A DNA stretch of 5,728 nt. It comes from Actinomycetes bacterium (GTDB lineage: Bacteria; Actinomycetota; Thermoleophilia; Solirubrobacterales; Solirubrobacteraceae). Below are positions 5,055 through 5,728 of this stretch, one piece after another. The stretch's first letter is position 1, and each line of letters starts with the position of its first letter. Made by a program: the position numbers and the translations under genes. The stretch is taken from positions 1-5,728 of the forward strand of contig JAEXXR010000317.1 in NCBI GenBank assembly GCA_023405705.1, read 5' to 3'. The notes under the pieces were generated by a model. It ran no database searches, had not been told where the DNA came from, and worked only from the letters and a program-made list of their open reading frames with translations.

Positions 5055-5728
5055 TCAGGCTCTGATCCACACGATCGTGCCGAGCGGGACGGTGTCGACC
5101 GTTCTGCGGATCGACGAGGCGGGGGCGCGAAGACAGCCGAGGCTCGCCTCGGTCCCGATCGACTGCGGCAGGTTCGTGCCGTGGATCGCGACGCGGTCGC
5201 CGCCGCCCCACCCTTGCGGCGTGTGCGGCTGGTGGCCGGTCAGCGCGAGGATGCAGCAGCCGTAGACGGAGGCCTCCGAGCCGGTCTTCAGCTTGTCGGT
5301 GACGGCGAAGCGGCCGGTCGGCGTCGGCGAGCTGGGGCTGCCGATCGCGACCGGGAAGCGGTCGACGACCCGCCCGGCGCGGCGGACGACGACCTCGCGG
5401 CGCCCCAGCGAGGCGCTCACCGACCAGGCGTTGCGGTGGACCTCCAGGCGGGCGCGCGCGGAGATCCAGCCGATCCGCCCGTTCGGCAGCTCCGCGGTCA
5501 GCACCCCCAGCCACGGGCCGGACTGCCGCACGACCGCGAGCACGGTCGGGTAGCCGAACTCGGTTCTCGGCGAGATGCGGCCGAACACGCGACCGCCGGG
5601 GCCGGAGCGCAGTGCGGTCGAGCGGATGACGTGGACCGTCGGGCGCGGTCTCGCCTGCGCCGCGGAGGTCGCGTCGTCGGCACCCGCACCGCTCGGCGCG
5701 GGAGCCGCCGCGTCCTCCGGCGCAGCGC
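5055..5728 (-). CDS. SH3-like / YkuD L,D-transpeptidase (N-terminus beyond the window)
   Basis: Family members form 3-3 crosslinks or attach proteins to peptidoglycan outside the membrane; the catalytic Cys attacks a tetrapeptide stem. Read from the right edge, 223 C-terminal residues are visible, ending at TGA (5057-5055). Residues 1-28 are an Ala/Pro/Gly-rich linker. Residues 29-96 resemble a bacterial SH3 domain (ALRSGPGG, then WLGVLTAELPNGRIGWIS). The YkuD domain spans about 98-223: TPTGRFAVTDKLKTG, then AIHGTN with H182, and SIGTEASLGCLR with catalytic C198 (codon 5133-5135). Two adjacent Cys (157-158) lie between them. No in-frame ATG, GTG or TTG exists from 5589 to 5728, and GTG 5588 falls inside the SH3-like domain, so the real start, and any signal peptide or membrane anchor, is off the window. 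The gene converges on thrB and is not part of the amino-acid operon. Confidence 0.9.
   Translation of the reverse strand, partial: AAPEDAAAPAPSGAGADDATSAAQARPRPTVHVIRSTALRSGPGGRVFGRISPRTEFGYPTVLAVVRQSGPWLGVLTAELPNGRIGWISARARLEVHRNAWSVSASLGRREVVVRRAGRVVDRFPVAIGSPSSPTPTGRFAVTDKLKTGSEASVYGCCILALTGHQPHTPQGWGGGDRVAIHGTNLPQSIGTEASLGCLRAPASSIRRTVDTVPLGTIVWIRA

Noticed and set aside
5055..5588. L,D-transpeptidase as a complete gene starting at GTG 5588
   Set aside because: That GTG falls within the SH3-like domain, and the same frame stays open with sensible domain and linker sequence to the window edge, so the gene is truncated by the window.
1..5728. Mobile elements, CRISPR, tRNA or rRNA genes
   Set aside because: No transposase or integrase motifs, no regularly spaced identical repeats with unique spacers, and no tRNA cloverleaf or rRNA signature were seen. 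Composition is uniform across the window.

Overview
The window is very G+C-rich, with G or C at most third codon positions, GTG starts and dense shadow reading frames on both strands. It carries the actinobacterial gene order lysA-hom-thrC-thrB. Together with an SH3-plus-YkuD L,D-transpeptidase and unexpectedly frequent AGA arginine codons, this suggests a high-G+C actinobacterium, perhaps of the Solirubrobacterales/Thermoleophilia type. The taxon is an inference.

Layout. Positions 1-365 hold the 3' end of a plus-strand gene whose product has a Gly-rich linker and then eight consecutive 11-residue repeats running to its last residue. A 124-base gap (366-489) holds a hairpin directly after that stop, a second short hairpin, and a -10-like CATAAT very close to the lysA ATG. 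Positions 490-4942 are a four-gene plus-strand cluster: diaminopimelate decarboxylase (lysA), homoserine dehydrogenase with a C-terminal ACT domain (hom), threonine synthase (thrC) and homoserine kinase (thrB). lysA and hom overlap by 11 bases, thrC and thrB are 8 bases apart, and hom and thrC are separated by 82 bases. That gap contains two perfect inverted repeats followed by the only strong ribosome-binding site in front of an annotated cluster gene. A 112-base convergent gap (4943-5054) contains a nested palindrome, and the window ends in a minus-strand L,D-transpeptidase whose N-terminus lies beyond base 5728.

How the genes work together. hom, thrB and thrC convert aspartate semialdehyde through homoserine and O-phosphohomoserine to threonine. 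lysA completes the other branch from aspartate semialdehyde, converting meso-diaminopimelate to lysine. meso-Diaminopimelate can also be a peptidoglycan precursor, and the L,D-transpeptidase family crosslinks peptidoglycan, but that gene is convergent and not part of the operon.

Most of the window is ordinary core metabolism. The parts worth a second look are the hendecad-repeat protein end, the hom-thrC spacer as a possible cis-acting RNA control element, and a 10-base palindrome-forming motif that recurs in all three larger gaps between annotated genes. I see no tRNA, rRNA, CRISPR array, insertion sequence or phage signal.
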